Shown here piece after piece: positions 30,697-31,341 of a DNA stretch of 31,341 nt; positions within the stretch are counted from its first letter, which is position 1; each line of letters starts with the position of its first letter. The DNA is from SIG299 sp045531895 (GTDB taxonomy: Bacteria; Bacillota; Clostridia; Lachnospirales; Lachnospiraceae), in assembly GCA_045531895.1 (NCBI GenBank), contig JAZSEW010000065.1, forward strand, positions 1 through 31,341. Reading direction: 5' to 3'. The notes under the pieces are model-generated. The model was not told the DNA's origin. It did not search any database and saw only the letters and a list, made by a program, of their open reading frames with translations. A program made the translations under genes and the position numbers.

Positions 30697-31341
30697 TTAC
30701 GCGAAAGGATTCTCAGATGGGTATGGCAGGCTCTTTGGCTGGTTGTAGCCGATTTCATTGTAAGCCACGCCGATGTACTTAAGAACTTCGAAAATGGACT
30801 TTCCGAAGTGACCGAATGCAACCGCACCGTGGTGAGGATAATTCTTCTCCACCAGTACGTGACGATAGAAGCGGCCCATTTCCTTGATTGCAAATACACC
30901 AATAGCACCGAAGGACTTGGTTCTTACATCAAGAACTTCACCCTCTGCAACATATGCACGAAGAATGTTATCAGAGGTGGACTGCAGACGGAAGAATGTA
31001 ATATCACCCGGCAGAATGTCGCCTTCCAGAGTACCGTTGGTAACTTCGATAGGAAGGTTTCTTGCCATAATCTTCTGATACTTCATTTCGCAGAATGCAA
31101 GCTTAGAGGAGCATGTATTACCGCAGTGGAAGCCCATGAAGGTATCCTTATGTGTATATGGGAACTTGCCTTCGATGGATTCCTTGTACATATCTGCAGG
31201 AACAGAGTTGTTAATATCAAGTAAAGTAACAGCATCTTCACTTACGCAGGTACCGATGAACTCACTGAGTACACCGTAAATATCTACTTCACAGGATACC
31301 GGAATGCCGCGGCCTGTGAGACGGCTGTTTACGTAACATGG
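30697..31341 (-). CDS. fucI: L-fucose isomerase, C-terminal part (5' end outside window)
   Basis: The frame is open to the right edge, giving the last 214 residues. It contains the metal-binding set of FucI (ketol isomerase, L-fucose to L-fuculose; the family also takes D-arabinose). CEVDIYG and LLDINNSVP have Glu and Asp 24 residues apart, the same distance as Glu337 and Asp361 of the E. coli enzyme, and HHGAVAFGHFGK carries the third ligand His. GRGIPVSCEVD, MGFHCGNT and FYRHVLVEKNYPHHG are family hallmarks. It is a cytoplasmic Mn2+ enzyme. A GC-rich terminator follows, so it is the last gene of its transcript; other fucose genes would lie beyond the window. Confidence 0.93.
   Translation of the reverse strand, partial: PCYVNSRLTGRGIPVSCEVDIYGVLSEFIGTCVSEDAVTLLDINNSVPADMYKESIEGKFPYTHKDTFMGFHCGNTCSSKLAFCEMKYQKIMARNLPIEVTNGTLEGDILPGDITFFRLQSTSDNILRAYVAEGEVLDVRTKSFGAIGVFAIKEMGRFYRHVLVEKNYPHHGAVAFGHFGKSIFEVLKYIGVAYNEIGYNQPKSLPYPSENPFA

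Noticed and set aside
30483..30908. 141-codon minus-strand frame overlapping the element and fucI
   Set aside because: It overlaps the clear fucI frame in another phase and the structured element; a shadow frame.

Overview
The window looks like a low-to-moderate GC Firmicutes chromosome, most likely Lachnospiraceae (Clostridia). The reasons are a pyruvate:ferredoxin oxidoreductase, strong AGGAGG-type ribosome binding sites on nearly every gene, consensus sigma-A promoters, a BlaI/M56-peptidase pair, a YtrA-type GntR/ABC operon, Na+-pump decarboxylase parts, and plant-glycan enzymes (GH127, GH5) beside an L-fucose isomerase. No rRNA, tRNA, CRISPR array, prophage or intact insertion sequence was seen.

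Layout of the left half. Positions 1-1030 hold the 3' end of the pyruvate:ferredoxin oxidoreductase gene. Then come an NlpC/P60-like protein (1212-1763), a membrane-anchored MerR regulator (1845-2606), and a KdpD/KdpE-like two-component system lacking the KdpD N-terminal domains (2820-4608). Next are a Na+-pumping decarboxylase beta subunit with a 50-residue gamma-like partner (4700-6021), and a PiT phosphate permease with its PhoU-like DUF47 partner (6192-7889). An AraC regulator (minus) is divergent from an intracellular GH5 glucanase (7948-9906). A small HTH protein plus an unrecognised protein (10007-10942, minus) is divergent from a large exported GH127 beta-L-arabinofuranosidase-type enzyme (11282-14923).

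From 15002 onward every gene is on the minus strand. In map order these are: an AAA/DUF4143 ATPase; a VanY-type D,D-carboxypeptidase, ABC permease, ABC ATPase and GntR regulator (one operon read from 21072 down to 16509); an M56 (BlaR1-like) sensor protease and its BlaI repressor; a second AAA/DUF4143 ATPase; an anti-sigma factor and ECF sigma factor; a GrpB-GNAT-GNAT three-domain fusion; a small unrecognised protein and a DUF2441 protein; a DUF2442 gene with a shortened DUF4160 partner; and the 3' part of an L-fucose isomerase gene.

The cell-envelope theme is strong. VanY with the GntR/ABC system, BlaI/M56, and the ECF sigma/anti-sigma pair each look like a self-contained sensing unit with its own operator or promoter. 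The carbohydrate theme (GH5, GH127, FucI) fits a gut saccharolytic anaerobe.

The least explained part is 29.7-30.7 kb. A 132-bp nested inverted repeat (29700-29831) supplies the stop codon of the DUF2442 gene. The DUF4160 partner has apparently lost its middle by an in-frame deletion. Beyond it lies a roughly 305-bp, gene-free, almost self-complementary element (30378-30682) with possible pseudoknot pairing at its centre. That element, and its position across from the other palindrome with the DUF4160/DUF2442 module between them, is the best candidate for something undescribed. All functions are inferred from sequence reading alone; no searches were run.
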